DNA of 64,000 bases from positions 105,045-169,044 of the forward strand of contig WGNJ01000012.1 of assembly GCA_016124635.1 (NCBI GenBank), in the 5' to 3' direction. Under the pieces are notes generated by a model, which did no database searches, had not been told where the DNA came from, and saw only the letters and a program-made list of their open reading frames with translations. Shown in pieces: positions 27,121 through 35,842 of this stretch (its first letter is position 1; each line of letters begins with the position of its first letter). The position numbers and the translations under genes were made by a program. This DNA is from Alphaproteobacteria bacterium. GTDB lineage: Bacteria > Pseudomonadota > Alphaproteobacteria > Micropepsales > Micropepsaceae.

Positions 27121-28422
27121 ATGGGACGCTTCGTTTTCAAGCTGCCGGATGTCGGCGAAGGAACGGCCGAGGCCGAGATCGTCGCTTGGCACGTCGCGGT
27201 CGGCGACACGATCAAGGAAGATCAGCATCTCGTCGATGTCATGACGGATAAGGCGACCGTCGAGATGACGTCGCCCGTTGCCGGCAAAGTGGTTGAGGTG
27301 CACGGCGAGCCGGGCTCGATGGCGCCCGTGGGCGCGCCGCTCGTCATTCTGGAGGTCGAAGGTGCCGGCAACGAAAAGGCAAACGGCGCGTCGAAGGCTG
27401 CAAGGGCCGCGCCGCCTCCGGTCGCTGCGAAGGCGCCGGAGCCGCCCCCGGCGCCAAAGCCGATCGCCAAGCCGTCGCCGGCGCCAGCTGCAAAGCCCGA
27501 GCCGGTCTCAACGCATCAAGATCATATGCCCGCGACGCGAAAATTCGGCGACAAGCCGCTCGCGTCGCCCGCCGTGCGCCAACGCGCGCAAGAGCTCGGT
27601 ATCCGCCTGCAATTCGTCCAAGGCTCAGGTCCTGCCGGCCGCATCACGCATGCCGATTTGGATGCCTTCATCGCCCGCGGACCGAATGCGCCTACTCCGG
27701 GTGGCGCGCAGCTTATCCAGCGTGAAGGCGAGGAGGAGATCAAGGTCATCGGCCTTCGCCGCAAGATCGCGGAGAAGATGGTCGAGTCCAAGCGCCGCAT
27801 TCCGCACTACGCTTACGTCGACGAAGTCGACGTCACGGAGCTCGAAGATCTGCGCGCCAACCTGAACGAGACGAAGCGCCCGGATCAGCCGAAGCTGACG
27901 CTGCTTCCCTTCATCATGCGCGCGCTCGTCCGCGTGCTGCCGGACTTCCCGCAGATCAACGCGCGTTTCGACGACGAAGTCGGTATCGTCCATCGTTTCG
28001 CGCCGGTGCACATCGGTATCGCGACACAGACCGCGAACGGCCTCATCGTTCCGGTCGTCCATCACGCGGAGGCCCGCGACCTCTGGAATGCCGCGGCCGA
28101 AATCGCGCGCGTGGCGCAGCTGACGCGCGACGGCAAAGCGGGCAAGGACGATCTTTCCGGCTCGACGATTACGATCACGAGCCTCGGCGCGCTCGGCGGC
28201 CTTGTCACGACGCCGGTCATCAATCACCCCGAAGTCGCGATCATCGGCCCGAATGCGATCGTCGAGCGGCCGGTCGTTCACAACGGCCACATTGCGGTGC
28301 GCAAGATGATGAACCTCTCGTCGAGTTTCGATCACCGCGTGGTCGACGGCTACGACGCCGCGCAATTCATTCAACGCGTCAAGGCGCTGCTGCAGCATCC
28401 CGCCAAGCTGTTCATGGACTAA
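27121..28422 (+). CDS. bkdB: Lipoamide acyltransferase E2 of the branched-chain 2-oxoacid dehydrogenase
   Basis: The 433-residue protein has one lipoyl domain (residues 1-80, with Lys44 in TDKATVEM as the lipoylation site), an Ala/Pro-rich hinge (about 85-135), a peripheral subunit-binding domain (about 142-178, ASPAVRQRAQELG) and the acyltransferase catalytic domain ending in FDHRVVDG (His405 and Asp409 catalytic). The gene starts 3 bases after E1 beta. The single lipoyl domain and Ala/Pro hinge are normal for bacterial Bkd E2. Confidence 0.93.
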   Translation: MGRFVFKLPDVGEGTAEAEIVAWHVAVGDTIKEDQHLVDVMTDKATVEMTSPVAGKVVEVHGEPGSMAPVGAPLVILEVEGAGNEKANGASKAARAAPPPVAAKAPEPPPAPKPIAKPSPAPAAKPEPVSTHQDHMPATRKFGDKPLASPAVRQRAQELGIRLQFVQGSGPAGRITHADLDAFIARGPNAPTPGGAQLIQREGEEEIKVIGLRRKIAEKMVESKRRIPHYAYVDEVDVTELEDLRANLNETKRPDQPKLTLLPFIMRALVRVLPDFPQINARFDDEVGIVHRFAPVHIGIATQTANGLIVPVVHHAEARDLWNAAAEIARVAQLTRDGKAGKDDLSGSTITITSLGALGGLVTTPVINHPEVAIIGPNAIVERPVVHNGHIAVRKMMNLSSSFDHRVVDGYDAAQFIQRVKALLQHPAKLFMD

Positions 28423-28425
28423 GTC

Positions 28426-29838
28426 ATGGCTGAACAAATCAAGACGCACGTGCTCGTCCTCGGCGGCGGGCCGGGCGGTTACGTCGCCGCGATCCGCTGC
28501 GGACAGCTCGGGTTGGAAACGACGCTGGTCGAGGCCGACAAGCTCGGGGGCACCTGCCTCATCCGCGGCTGCATCCCGTCGAAGGCGATGATCCACGTCG
28601 CCGGGCAGTTCGAAACGATGCGCCACGCTGCCGCGAAACCCGTGCACGGCATCAAGCTGAGTGCGGCGCCGAGCCTCAATCTCGCCGACACGGTCGCCTG
28701 GAAGGAGACTGTCGTCGCCAAGCTCAACACGGGCGTGACCCAGCTTCTGAAGCGCGCCAAGGTCAACGTCGTCAAGGGTTGGGGCACGATGCAGGACGGC
28801 AAGACCTGCAGCGTCAAGACCGCGAGCGGCGACATCGAAATCCATGCCGACCACGTGATTCTCGCCACCGGCTCGGTTTCGACCGAATTGCCGTTCATGA
28901 AATTCGGCGGCGACGTGATTTCGTCGACCGAAGCCCTGATGCTCGACAAGCTGCCGGAGAAGTTGGTCGTGATCGGCGCCGGTTACATCGGTCTCGAGCT
29001 GGGCATCGCCTTCGCGAAGTTCGGCAGCCAAGTCACCATCGTCGAAGCCATGGATCGCATATTGCCGCTGTTCGACAAGCAGCTTTCGGATCCCGTGAAG
29101 CGCTGGCTCGACAAGAACGGCGTCACCGTTCACCTCGGCGCCAAAGCCAAGATGCTGGAGAAGGGCCGCAAGGGTTCGTCGCTCGTCGTCGAGACCAGCG
29201 ACGGTAAAACCGTCGAGCTTCCGGCCGACAAGTTTCTGGTGACCGTCGGTCGGCGCCCGCTGACCGAAGGGTGGGGCATCGAGAATATGGCGATCGACAT
29301 GGCGGGCCGCTTCGTCAAGGTTGACGATCAGTGCCGCACGTCGATGAAGAACGTTTGGGCCGTCGGCGACCTCGTCGGTGAGCCTATGCTCGAGCACAAA
29401 GCCGCGACCCAAGGCGAAATGGTCGCCGAGATCATTGCGGGCCACAATCGAAAATTCGCGCCCGCCGCCATCGCCGCTGTCTGTTTCACCGAGCCGGAGG
29501 TCGTCTCGGCCGGCCTGACGCCCGACGACGTGCAAACGCAAGGCATCGATGCGATCACCTCGGTCTTTCCCTTTGCCGCCAACGGGCGCGCACTCTCGAT
29601 GGCGGCCGGCGACGACGGCGGCTTCGTGCGCATCATCGCGCGGAAGGACGACCACCGCGTCCTCGGCATTCAAGCCGTCGGCGCCCATGTCGCGGAGCTA
29701 TCGGCCGAGTTCGCGACCGTCCTCGAGATGGGCGCGTTGCTCGAAGACGTGGCCGGAACGATCCACGTTCACCCGACGCTGAGTGAAGCCTTCCACGAGG
29801 CTGCGCTACGCGGCCTCGGCCACGCCATCCATATCTGA
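28426..29838 (+). CDS. lpdA: Dihydrolipoyl dehydrogenase (E3)
   Basis: The 470-residue flavoprotein has the FAD motif VLGGGPGGYVAA, the redox disulfide GGTCLIRGCIPSK (Cys44, Cys49), the NAD motif VIGAGYIGLELG and the second FAD motif NVWAVGDLVGEPML. The C-terminal dimerisation domain ends with HVHPTLSEAFHEAA, containing the His-Glu pair that activates the thiol. It starts 3 bases after E2. It reoxidises the lipoyl arm of the complex with NAD+ and may also serve other lipoyl complexes of the cell. Confidence 0.94.
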   Translation: MAEQIKTHVLVLGGGPGGYVAAIRCGQLGLETTLVEADKLGGTCLIRGCIPSKAMIHVAGQFETMRHAAAKPVHGIKLSAAPSLNLADTVAWKETVVAKLNTGVTQLLKRAKVNVVKGWGTMQDGKTCSVKTASGDIEIHADHVILATGSVSTELPFMKFGGDVISSTEALMLDKLPEKLVVIGAGYIGLELGIAFAKFGSQVTIVEAMDRILPLFDKQLSDPVKRWLDKNGVTVHLGAKAKMLEKGRKGSSLVVETSDGKTVELPADKFLVTVGRRPLTEGWGIENMAIDMAGRFVKVDDQCRTSMKNVWAVGDLVGEPMLEHKAATQGEMVAEIIAGHNRKFAPAAIAAVCFTEPEVVSAGLTPDDVQTQGIDAITSVFPFAANGRALSMAAGDDGGFVRIIARKDDHRVLGIQAVGAHVAELSAEFATVLEMGALLEDVAGTIHVHPTLSEAFHEAALRGLGHAIHI

Positions 29839-29851
29839 GGCTGCGAGGCGC

Positions 29852-31831
29852 CTAGACTTTCGCCCGCATCAGCATGCCGTAGAGGTCGCGCGGGTCGTCG
29901 GGGTCCGCGATCATATCGAGATTCTGTACGAAGGCCGTGCCCTTCGCGCGGGCATGAATGTAGCGCAGCGCCGCAAAGTCCTCGATCGCGAATCCGACGC
30001 CGTCGAACAGCGTGATTTGTTCAGGGCTTGTGCGCCCCTTGGCTTGGCCGGCGACCACGCGCCAAAGCTCGGTGACTGGATGATCGGGCGCGAGCTGTTG
30101 GATCTCGCCCTCGACCCGCGTTTGCGGCTCGTACTCGACGAAGATGTTCGAGCGCATGAGGATGTCTCGGTGCAGTTCGGTCTTGCCCGGGCAATCGCCG
30201 CCGATGGCGTTGATGTGCACGCCGGAGCCAACCATGTTGTCGGTCAGGATCGTCGCGTATTGCTTGTCCGCCGTGCAGGTCGTGATGATGTCGGCGCCTT
30301 CGATCGCGGCTTCCGCGCTTGAGCATTGAGCGACGCGAAGACCCGCCGCCGCGGCGAGATTCGCGGCCGCTTTGCGCGTTGCCGTCCGGTCGACGTCATA
30401 AAGCCGGACGGCTTCGATGCCGCAAATCGCTTGGAAGGCCAATGCTTGAAATTCCGATTGCGCGCCGTTGCCGATCATCGCCATGGTCTTCGCGCCCTTC
30501 GGCGCGAGGTGCTTGGCGGCCATCGCCGACGTAGCCGCGGTTCGCAACGCGGTCAGGAGCGTCATCTCGGACAGGAGCAGCGGATAGCCGGTCGCGACGT
30601 CGGCGAGGACGCCGAACGCGGTCACGGTCTGGAGACCGCTCTTCATATTTACCGGATGCCCGTTCACGTACTTGAAGCCGTAATACGCGCCGTCAGACGT
30701 CGGCATCAATTCGATGACACCGACGGCCGAGTGGCTCGCGACGCGCGGCGTCTTGTCGAAATGCTCCCAGCGCCGGAAGTCGGTTTCGACCTCTGCGGCG
30801 AGCTCGGTCAGCATGCGCTTCAAACCGATATGGTGCACAAGGCGCATCATGTTCTCGACACTGATGAACGGCACGAGCGCCAACTGCGAGGGTGCCGGCA
30901 CTTTGGGAGCCGATGAGGAATATCGTGCGACCGACGACTTGCGGCCGAACAGGCCCGCCGTCAGGTCGACCATGAGCCGTGCGGTCCGCCCGTTCTCGTC
31001 GAGCGACGGATTGAGCTCCGCGAGATCGAGCGACGTGACGAGCTCGCTCTCGTGAAGCAGCTCCATCACGAGATGCGCCTCGCTCGAACGCACGCCGGCG
31101 GAAACCGTTGTTCCAACGCCGGGCGCGATCGACGGATCGAGAAAGTCGACGTCGAGCGACACGTGCAGCATGCCGTTTGCTTGACGCACGCGCTCCAAGA
31201 ACTTCTTCAACGGCGCGACGACGCCGCGCTCGTCGAGAACCCGCATGTCGGCGATCTCGAATTCGCCGGCCTGCAAAGTGCCGGCTTCGGGGTCGTCGAC
31301 CGAGCGGATACCGAAGAGGCAGATATTGCGCTCCGGTATCGGTGCCGGAAACGGCGGAAGCGCATCGAAGCCCGAATGGCCCGCGATGTAGGCCACGGGC
31401 ATGCCGTGATAGTTGCCGGAGTCCGACGACGTCGGCGTGTGGATGTCGGTGTGCGCATCCAACCAAAGCACGAAAAGCGGGCGGTGCTGCGCCTTGGCGT
31501 AGGATGCGACGCCGGCAATCGTGCCCATCGACATCGAATGGTCGCCGCCCAGAAAGATTGGGATGCCTGCCGCCATCGCTTTGCCGGCGACAGCTGCGAG
31601 CGATGAAGCCCAAGCCACGGTTTCTGCTTCGCCGTAAAGCTGCTCCGCTGCACGCGAGGAGGCTGATATCGTATTTGGCTTGCTGTCACCCCAATCGTTC
31701 ACGCGATAGCCGAGTGCGGTCAACGCGGTGACCAATCCCGCGGCGCGATAAGCCGCAGGGCCTTCGACGCAACCTTTCTTTCGCTTTCCCGAGTCGACGG
31801 GGGCGCCGACGATTACGCAGGTTTTTGTCAT
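29852..31831 (-). CDS. Fused arginase - ornithine cyclodeaminase
   Basis: One uninterrupted 659-codon frame carries two complete enzymes. Residues 1-300 are an arginase with the manganese ligands in GGDHSMSMG (His98), DAHTD (Asp125, His127, Asp129) and SLDVDFLDP (Asp227, Asp229). A short Ser/Pro/Ala linker (about 300-318) leads to ornithine cyclodeaminase (about 319-659): HSAVGVIELMPTSDG, MKSGLQTVTAFGVLADVATGYP, MIGNGAQSEFQALAF and the catalytic Asp in AIGGDCPGK. Together they would convert arginine to ornithine plus urea, then ornithine to proline plus ammonia. It meets lpdA tail to tail with 13 bases between. No ribosome problem or stop at the junction is visible, so I believe the fusion is real. 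Confidence 0.9.
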   Translation of the reverse strand: MTKTCVIVGAPVDSGKRKKGCVEGPAAYRAAGLVTALTALGYRVNDWGDSKPNTISASSRAAEQLYGEAETVAWASSLAAVAGKAMAAGIPIFLGGDHSMSMGTIAGVASYAKAQHRPLFVLWLDAHTDIHTPTSSDSGNYHGMPVAYIAGHSGFDALPPFPAPIPERNICLFGIRSVDDPEAGTLQAGEFEIADMRVLDERGVVAPLKKFLERVRQANGMLHVSLDVDFLDPSIAPGVGTTVSAGVRSSEAHLVMELLHESELVTSLDLAELNPSLDENGRTARLMVDLTAGLFGRKSSVARYSSSAPKVPAPSQLALVPFISVENMMRLVHHIGLKRMLTELAAEVETDFRRWEHFDKTPRVASHSAVGVIELMPTSDGAYYGFKYVNGHPVNMKSGLQTVTAFGVLADVATGYPLLLSEMTLLTALRTAATSAMAAKHLAPKGAKTMAMIGNGAQSEFQALAFQAICGIEAVRLYDVDRTATRKAAANLAAAAGLRVAQCSSAEAAIEGADIITTCTADKQYATILTDNMVGSGVHINAIGGDCPGKTELHRDILMRSNIFVEYEPQTRVEGEIQQLAPDHPVTELWRVVAGQAKGRTSPEQITLFDGVGFAIEDFAALRYIHARAKGTAFVQNLDMIADPDDPRDLYGMLMRAKV

Positions 31832-32034
31832 CGGATTCTCGAACGCACAAATCAGTTGTCAGGATAGCAGCATCGCTCGCAGCGCCCTACGTTGGCGGGA
31901 CAAAAGGCGCGTGCAGCTGCAAGAAATGCGAGACGAACTTTAGGTGATATATGTGTGCAGCGCGGTAATTCCACATTCGTCGTATGGCCGCTTCGACATG
32001 CTCGAACAGCCAAGCAGCGCGAGCGAAGCTGACC

Positions 32035-32826
32035 TCAGTCTGGATTCAGCTGCTTGATCAGCGCCATTGCTGCTGCCGGCGCGCGTTCTTTCGCGCCGGA
32101 AATGAAATAGACGAATACGTCGCGCTTCTTCTTCGCTGAGGTTTTGTCGCCGATCGGCTTCAAATCTTTCGGCGCCTCGCCTAACTGCCAGGACTGCGCG
32201 CGCGCAGCCCACTTCTTGATCTCAGCGGGTTTGTAGCCCGTGGGCTGATCCAAAGCCGTCTTCTGCAGGCGCAGATAGACGAAGTCGCCGGTCACGTCGC
32301 TTGGCACGCCGGTCTTCTCCGAATCGACGCCGACGACGGCGAGCCCGTGTTTGGCGGCCAATGCAAAGAATTCCGGCACCGCGAATGTCGGGTTCTTGGC
32401 TTCGACGGCATGGCGCAGCCTTGTCCCGTTGCGCTCCTTCGGCAGCATCGAGAAGAACGCCGCAACGTCCTCGGGATTGAACTTCTTCGCCGGCGGAAAT
32501 TGCCAGAACAGAGGCCCGAGCTTGGGACCCAATTCCAAAATGCCTGAGTCGATGAAGCGGTCGATGGCCGGTCCGGCTTCCGCCAACACCTTCTTGCCCA
32601 CCGCCGCCATCGATGCTTTCACGGAGAAGACGAAATTGTCAGGCGTCTCGCTGGCCCAGGTGCGGACACTTGCGGGCTTCGGCAGGCTGTAGAACGTGCC
32701 GTTGATCTCGATCGAGGTCAGCCGGCTCGATGCGTATTCGAGCTCCTCGGCGTGCGGCAGGCCCCTCGGGTAGAACACGCCGCGCCACGGCGCGAAAGTC
32801 CAACCGCCGATGCCGACTCTGATCAT
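32035..32826 (-). CDS. DUF72 (YecE-like) family protein
   Basis: The 263-residue product fits the DUF72 TIM-barrel-like family: GIGGWTFAPWRGVFYPRGLP at the N-terminus, then IEINGTFYSLP and WASETPDNFVFSVKA, a GPLFWQFPP segment and DFVYLRLQ. The function is unknown in the family, though it is suggested to act on nucleic acid or repair contexts. The Lys/Ala-rich segment near the C-terminus (DKTSAKKKRDV) is typical. It sits alone between the arginase fusion and the oxidoreductase operon. Confidence 0.88.
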   Translation of the reverse strand: MIRVGIGGWTFAPWRGVFYPRGLPHAEELEYASSRLTSIEINGTFYSLPKPASVRTWASETPDNFVFSVKASMAAVGKKVLAEAGPAIDRFIDSGILELGPKLGPLFWQFPPAKKFNPEDVAAFFSMLPKERNGTRLRHAVEAKNPTFAVPEFFALAAKHGLAVVGVDSEKTGVPSDVTGDFVYLRLQKTALDQPTGYKPAEIKKWAARAQSWQLGEAPKDLKPIGDKTSAKKKRDVFVYFISGAKERAPAAAMALIKQLNPD

Positions 32827-32957
32827 GGGACCCTCCGCTCGTATGCGCAGGAGAAGACTCTAGACAACTCTCTCGCCGGCTGAAATGCCGGTGCTCAGTT
32901 CTGTTACCAGGTTGTGCAGCCCGGGCGAAATCGCAACGCCACTAGGAACGCGCAGCG

Positions 32958-34010
32958 CTAGCGATAGTCGTCGTTGATGCCTTCAAGCGCCTTCGATCCG
33001 GGGCAAAGCTCGCGCGTCCCGAGTGAATTCAAAGGCACGTCGACCGTGTTGAGGGCTGCGTGCGTGTCGCGCGGTTCGGGGTCGAGATAGAGGAGACCGG
33101 TCACGACCTCGCCCTTCTCGTGATGCTGCTGCAAATAGTTCATGGCGTGGACGCGATCGCTGGGGTCGTAGTCCAAATGCAGCTTGTGCAGACGCAAGAT
33201 CGAGCCGTCGTGTTGCTCGACCTCTTGCACGGTCCCTGGTTCATATTCCGCGGTGATCTCGTCCCGCTCTTCGATGAAGTCGAGCCGATTCACCGCCGCA
33301 TTGTGCTCGCGCACGAAGTCGTAGCTCTTCGTCGATCCAGCGCCGTTGTTGAACTGCACGCACGGGCTGATCACGTCGATGAAGGCGGAACCCTTGTGGC
33401 TGATGGCCGCTTTGATGATCGGCACGAGCTGATGCTTGTCGCCCGAGAACGAACGCGCGACGAATGTCGCGCCGGCTAGCAATGCCATGCCTATGAGATC
33501 GATCGGCGCGTCGTTGTTGACGCTGGTCTTCGACTTCGAGCCGCGGTCCGCCGTCGCCGAGAACTGGCCTTTGGTCAGCCCGTACACGCCGTTGTTCTCG
33601 GTGATGTAGACCATGTTGATCGCGCGCCGGATGCAATGCACGAATTGCCCAAGGCCGATCGAAGCCGAGTCGCCGTCGCCCGAGACGCCCAGATAGATGA
33701 GATCGCGATTGGCGAGATTGGCTCCGGTTAGCACCGACGGCATGCGCCCGTGCACCGAATTGAACCCGTGGCTCTGGCCCAGGAAATAGTCCGGCGTCTT
33801 CGACGAACAGCCGATGCCCGACAGCTTCGCCACGCGATGCGGTTCGATGTCGAGTTCATAACACGCTTGGATCAGCGCGGTTGAGATCGAGTCGTGCCCG
33901 CATCCCGCGCACAGCGTGGAGATCGAGCCCTCATAGTCGCGATGCGTGAAGCCGAGCTTGTTCGGCACCAGCGATGGGTGCCGGAATTTGGGTTTCGCCA
34001 GATAGGTCAT
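32958..34010 (-). CDS. 2-oxoacid:acceptor oxidoreductase, beta subunit (KorB-like)
   Basis: The 350-residue subunit has the thiamine-diphosphate/iron-sulfur layout of the family: STLCAGCGHDS and GIGCSSKTPDYF at the N-terminus (cluster cysteines), VSGDGDSASIGLGQFVH with ENNGVYGLTKGQ for thiamine-Mg binding, and a C-terminal region with a distant cysteine. It most resembles 2-oxoglutarate oxidoreductases. Its ATG overlaps the stop of the alpha subunit by 4 bases. The enzyme interconverts a 2-oxoacid plus CoA and an acyl-CoA while reducing an electron carrier; the 2-oxoglutarate assignment is by resemblance only. Confidence 0.9.
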   Translation of the reverse strand: MTYLAKPKFRHPSLVPNKLGFTHRDYEGSISTLCAGCGHDSISTALIQACYELDIEPHRVAKLSGIGCSSKTPDYFLGQSHGFNSVHGRMPSVLTGANLANRDLIYLGVSGDGDSASIGLGQFVHCIRRAINMVYITENNGVYGLTKGQFSATADRGSKSKTSVNNDAPIDLIGMALLAGATFVARSFSGDKHQLVPIIKAAISHKGSAFIDVISPCVQFNNGAGSTKSYDFVREHNAAVNRLDFIEERDEITAEYEPGTVQEVEQHDGSILRLHKLHLDYDPSDRVHAMNYLQQHHEKGEVVTGLLYLDPEPRDTHAALNTVDVPLNSLGTRELCPGSKALEGINDDYR

Positions 34011-35842
34011 TGTGCAGCCTCGCGCCGTGCCGCGCCCAAGAGCGTCATGCGCTCACTGATGGATTTGGTGATGAAGCGCGCCGTGATCGGCGTGCCGTCA
34101 TAATGAAGAATGGAGATGAAGCGCGCGGGATCGATGGCGCCCTCGTTGACGAGCAGCGTGCGCATCTGCGCGTCGCGGTTCTGTTCGACCACGAACACTT
34201 GATCGTGCGCGTTGACGAATTCGATCACTTCATCCGGGAACGGAAACGCCCTGAGCCGCATCGTGTCGAGGTGGATGCCCTTGGACTCGAGCACATCGAG
34301 CGCCTCGGCCATCGCCGCCGAGGTTGAGCCGAAATAGATCACGCCGTAACGGGTCGGCTCTTTGGCATGGTGCGCGATCGGGTGCGGCACATATTTCTTT
34401 GCGGTCTCGAGCTTGCGCAACAGCCGTTGCATGTTGTCGACGTAGACCGCGCCTTCTTCGCTGTATTTGGCGTAGCGGTCGCGCGAGGTGCCGCGCGTGA
34501 AGAACGCACCCTTGGTCGGATGCGTGCCCGGCAACGTGCGATAGGGGATCGCATCGCCGTCGACGTCGAGATAGCGCCCGAACTCCTTGCCCTTCTCCAG
34601 ATCCTCGTAGGTCATGACCTTGCCGCGGTCATAGAGCTTGGAGTCGTTCCAAGAAAACGGCTCGCACAGCCAAGAATTCATGCCGATATCGAGGTCCTGC
34701 ATGACGAAGATCGGCGCCTGCAGGCGCTCGGCCAAATCGAACGCCATCGCGCTCAACTCGAACGCCTCGTGCGGGTCTTCCGGGAACAGCAAGATATGCT
34801 TGGTGTCGCCGTGGCCGGCGTAAGCGGTAATCAGGATGTCCGACTGCTGCGTGCGGGTTGGCATACCGGTCGACGGGCCGCCGCGCTGAATGTCGAAGAT
34901 CACCGACGGAATCTCGGCAAAGTAGGCGAGGCCGATGAACTCCTGCATCAATGAAATGCCGGGCCCCGACGTCGCGGTGAACGCGCGCGCCCCGTTCCAA
35001 CCGGCCCCGATCACCGCACCGATCGCGGAAAGCTCGTCTTCGGCTTGGATGATTGCGAACTTGTTCTTCTTGGTGACGGAATCCACGCGCAATTTCTTGC
35101 AGTGCGCCATGAACGCTTCCGCCATCGAAGTCGACGGCGTGATCGGATACCAAGCGCACACGGTGGCGCCGCCGTAGACCGCGCCGAGCGCCGCTGCGTC
35201 GTTGCCGTCGACAAAGATGCGGTTGCCGACCTTGTCGAGGCGTTTGACCGTGAGCCCGCAAGCGCCCTTCAGCTTCTCGCGTACGTAGTCGCCGCCGATC
35301 TTCAGCGCTTCGTGATTGGGCTTGATCAACCGGTCTTTGCCCGCGAACTGCTCTTCGACGAGCTTCTGCAGTGTCTCTTGCTCGATGCCCAAGAGTGCGG
35401 CGAGCGCGCCGACATAGACCATGTTCTTGAGCAGCTGCCGGTCGCGCGGCAATTGCCAGCGGCTGTTGGCCATCTCCGTCAGCGGTACGCCGATGACGTT
35501 GATGTCTTGGCGGAATTTCGACGGCGGCAAAGGCTTCGACGAATCGTAGAACAGGTAGCCACCGGGATCGATCGAGGCGACGTCTTTGTCCCATGTCTGC
35601 GGGTTCATCGGCACCATCAGGTCGACGCCGCCTCGCCGGCCGATCCAGCCGGCCCCCGATACCCGCACTTCGAACCAGGTCGGTAAGCCTTGAATGTTGG
35701 ACGGGAAGATGTTGCGTGTCGCGATCGGCACGCCCATGCGCAGTATCGAGCGGGCGAACATCTCGTTCGCGCTTGCAGAGCCCGAGCCGTTGACGTTTGC
35801 GAATTTGACGACGAAATCGTTCGTCGCTTCTATTTTCGGCAT
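34007..35842 (-). CDS. 2-oxoacid:acceptor oxidoreductase, alpha/gamma subunit (KorA-like)
   Basis: The 611-residue subunit is a gamma-alpha fusion. The N-terminal gamma domain (about 1-200) has NVNGSGSASANEM and GLPTWFEVRVS; the alpha domain shows WYPITPSTSMAEAF, EDELSAIGAVIGAGWNGARAFTATSGPG and a GGPSTGMPTRTQQSD segment. Length suits the two-subunit aerobic-type KorAB. ATG 35842 is preferred over the longer frame to 35935, which runs out of phase through the upstream gene. It overlaps that gene by 13 bases and KorB by 4, so all three are cotranscribed. Confidence 0.9.
   Translation of the reverse strand: MPKIEATNDFVVKFANVNGSGSASANEMFARSILRMGVPIATRNIFPSNIQGLPTWFEVRVSGAGWIGRRGGVDLMVPMNPQTWDKDVASIDPGGYLFYDSSKPLPPSKFRQDINVIGVPLTEMANSRWQLPRDRQLLKNMVYVGALAALLGIEQETLQKLVEEQFAGKDRLIKPNHEALKIGGDYVREKLKGACGLTVKRLDKVGNRIFVDGNDAAALGAVYGGATVCAWYPITPSTSMAEAFMAHCKKLRVDSVTKKNKFAIIQAEDELSAIGAVIGAGWNGARAFTATSGPGISLMQEFIGLAYFAEIPSVIFDIQRGGPSTGMPTRTQQSDILITAYAGHGDTKHILLFPEDPHEAFELSAMAFDLAERLQAPIFVMQDLDIGMNSWLCEPFSWNDSKLYDRGKVMTYEDLEKGKEFGRYLDVDGDAIPYRTLPGTHPTKGAFFTRGTSRDRYAKYSEEGAVYVDNMQRLLRKLETAKKYVPHPIAHHAKEPTRYGVIYFGSTSAAMAEALDVLESKGIHLDTMRLRAFPFPDEVIEFVNAHDQVFVVEQNRDAQMRTLLVNEGAIDPARFISILHYDGTPITARFITKSISERMTLLGAARREAAQ

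Noticed and set aside
27625..29688. 687-codon minus-strand open frame opposite E2 and E3
   Set aside because: The opposite strand carries complete E2 and E3 genes with all catalytic motifs; this frame is Asp/Arg/His-rich with no domain.
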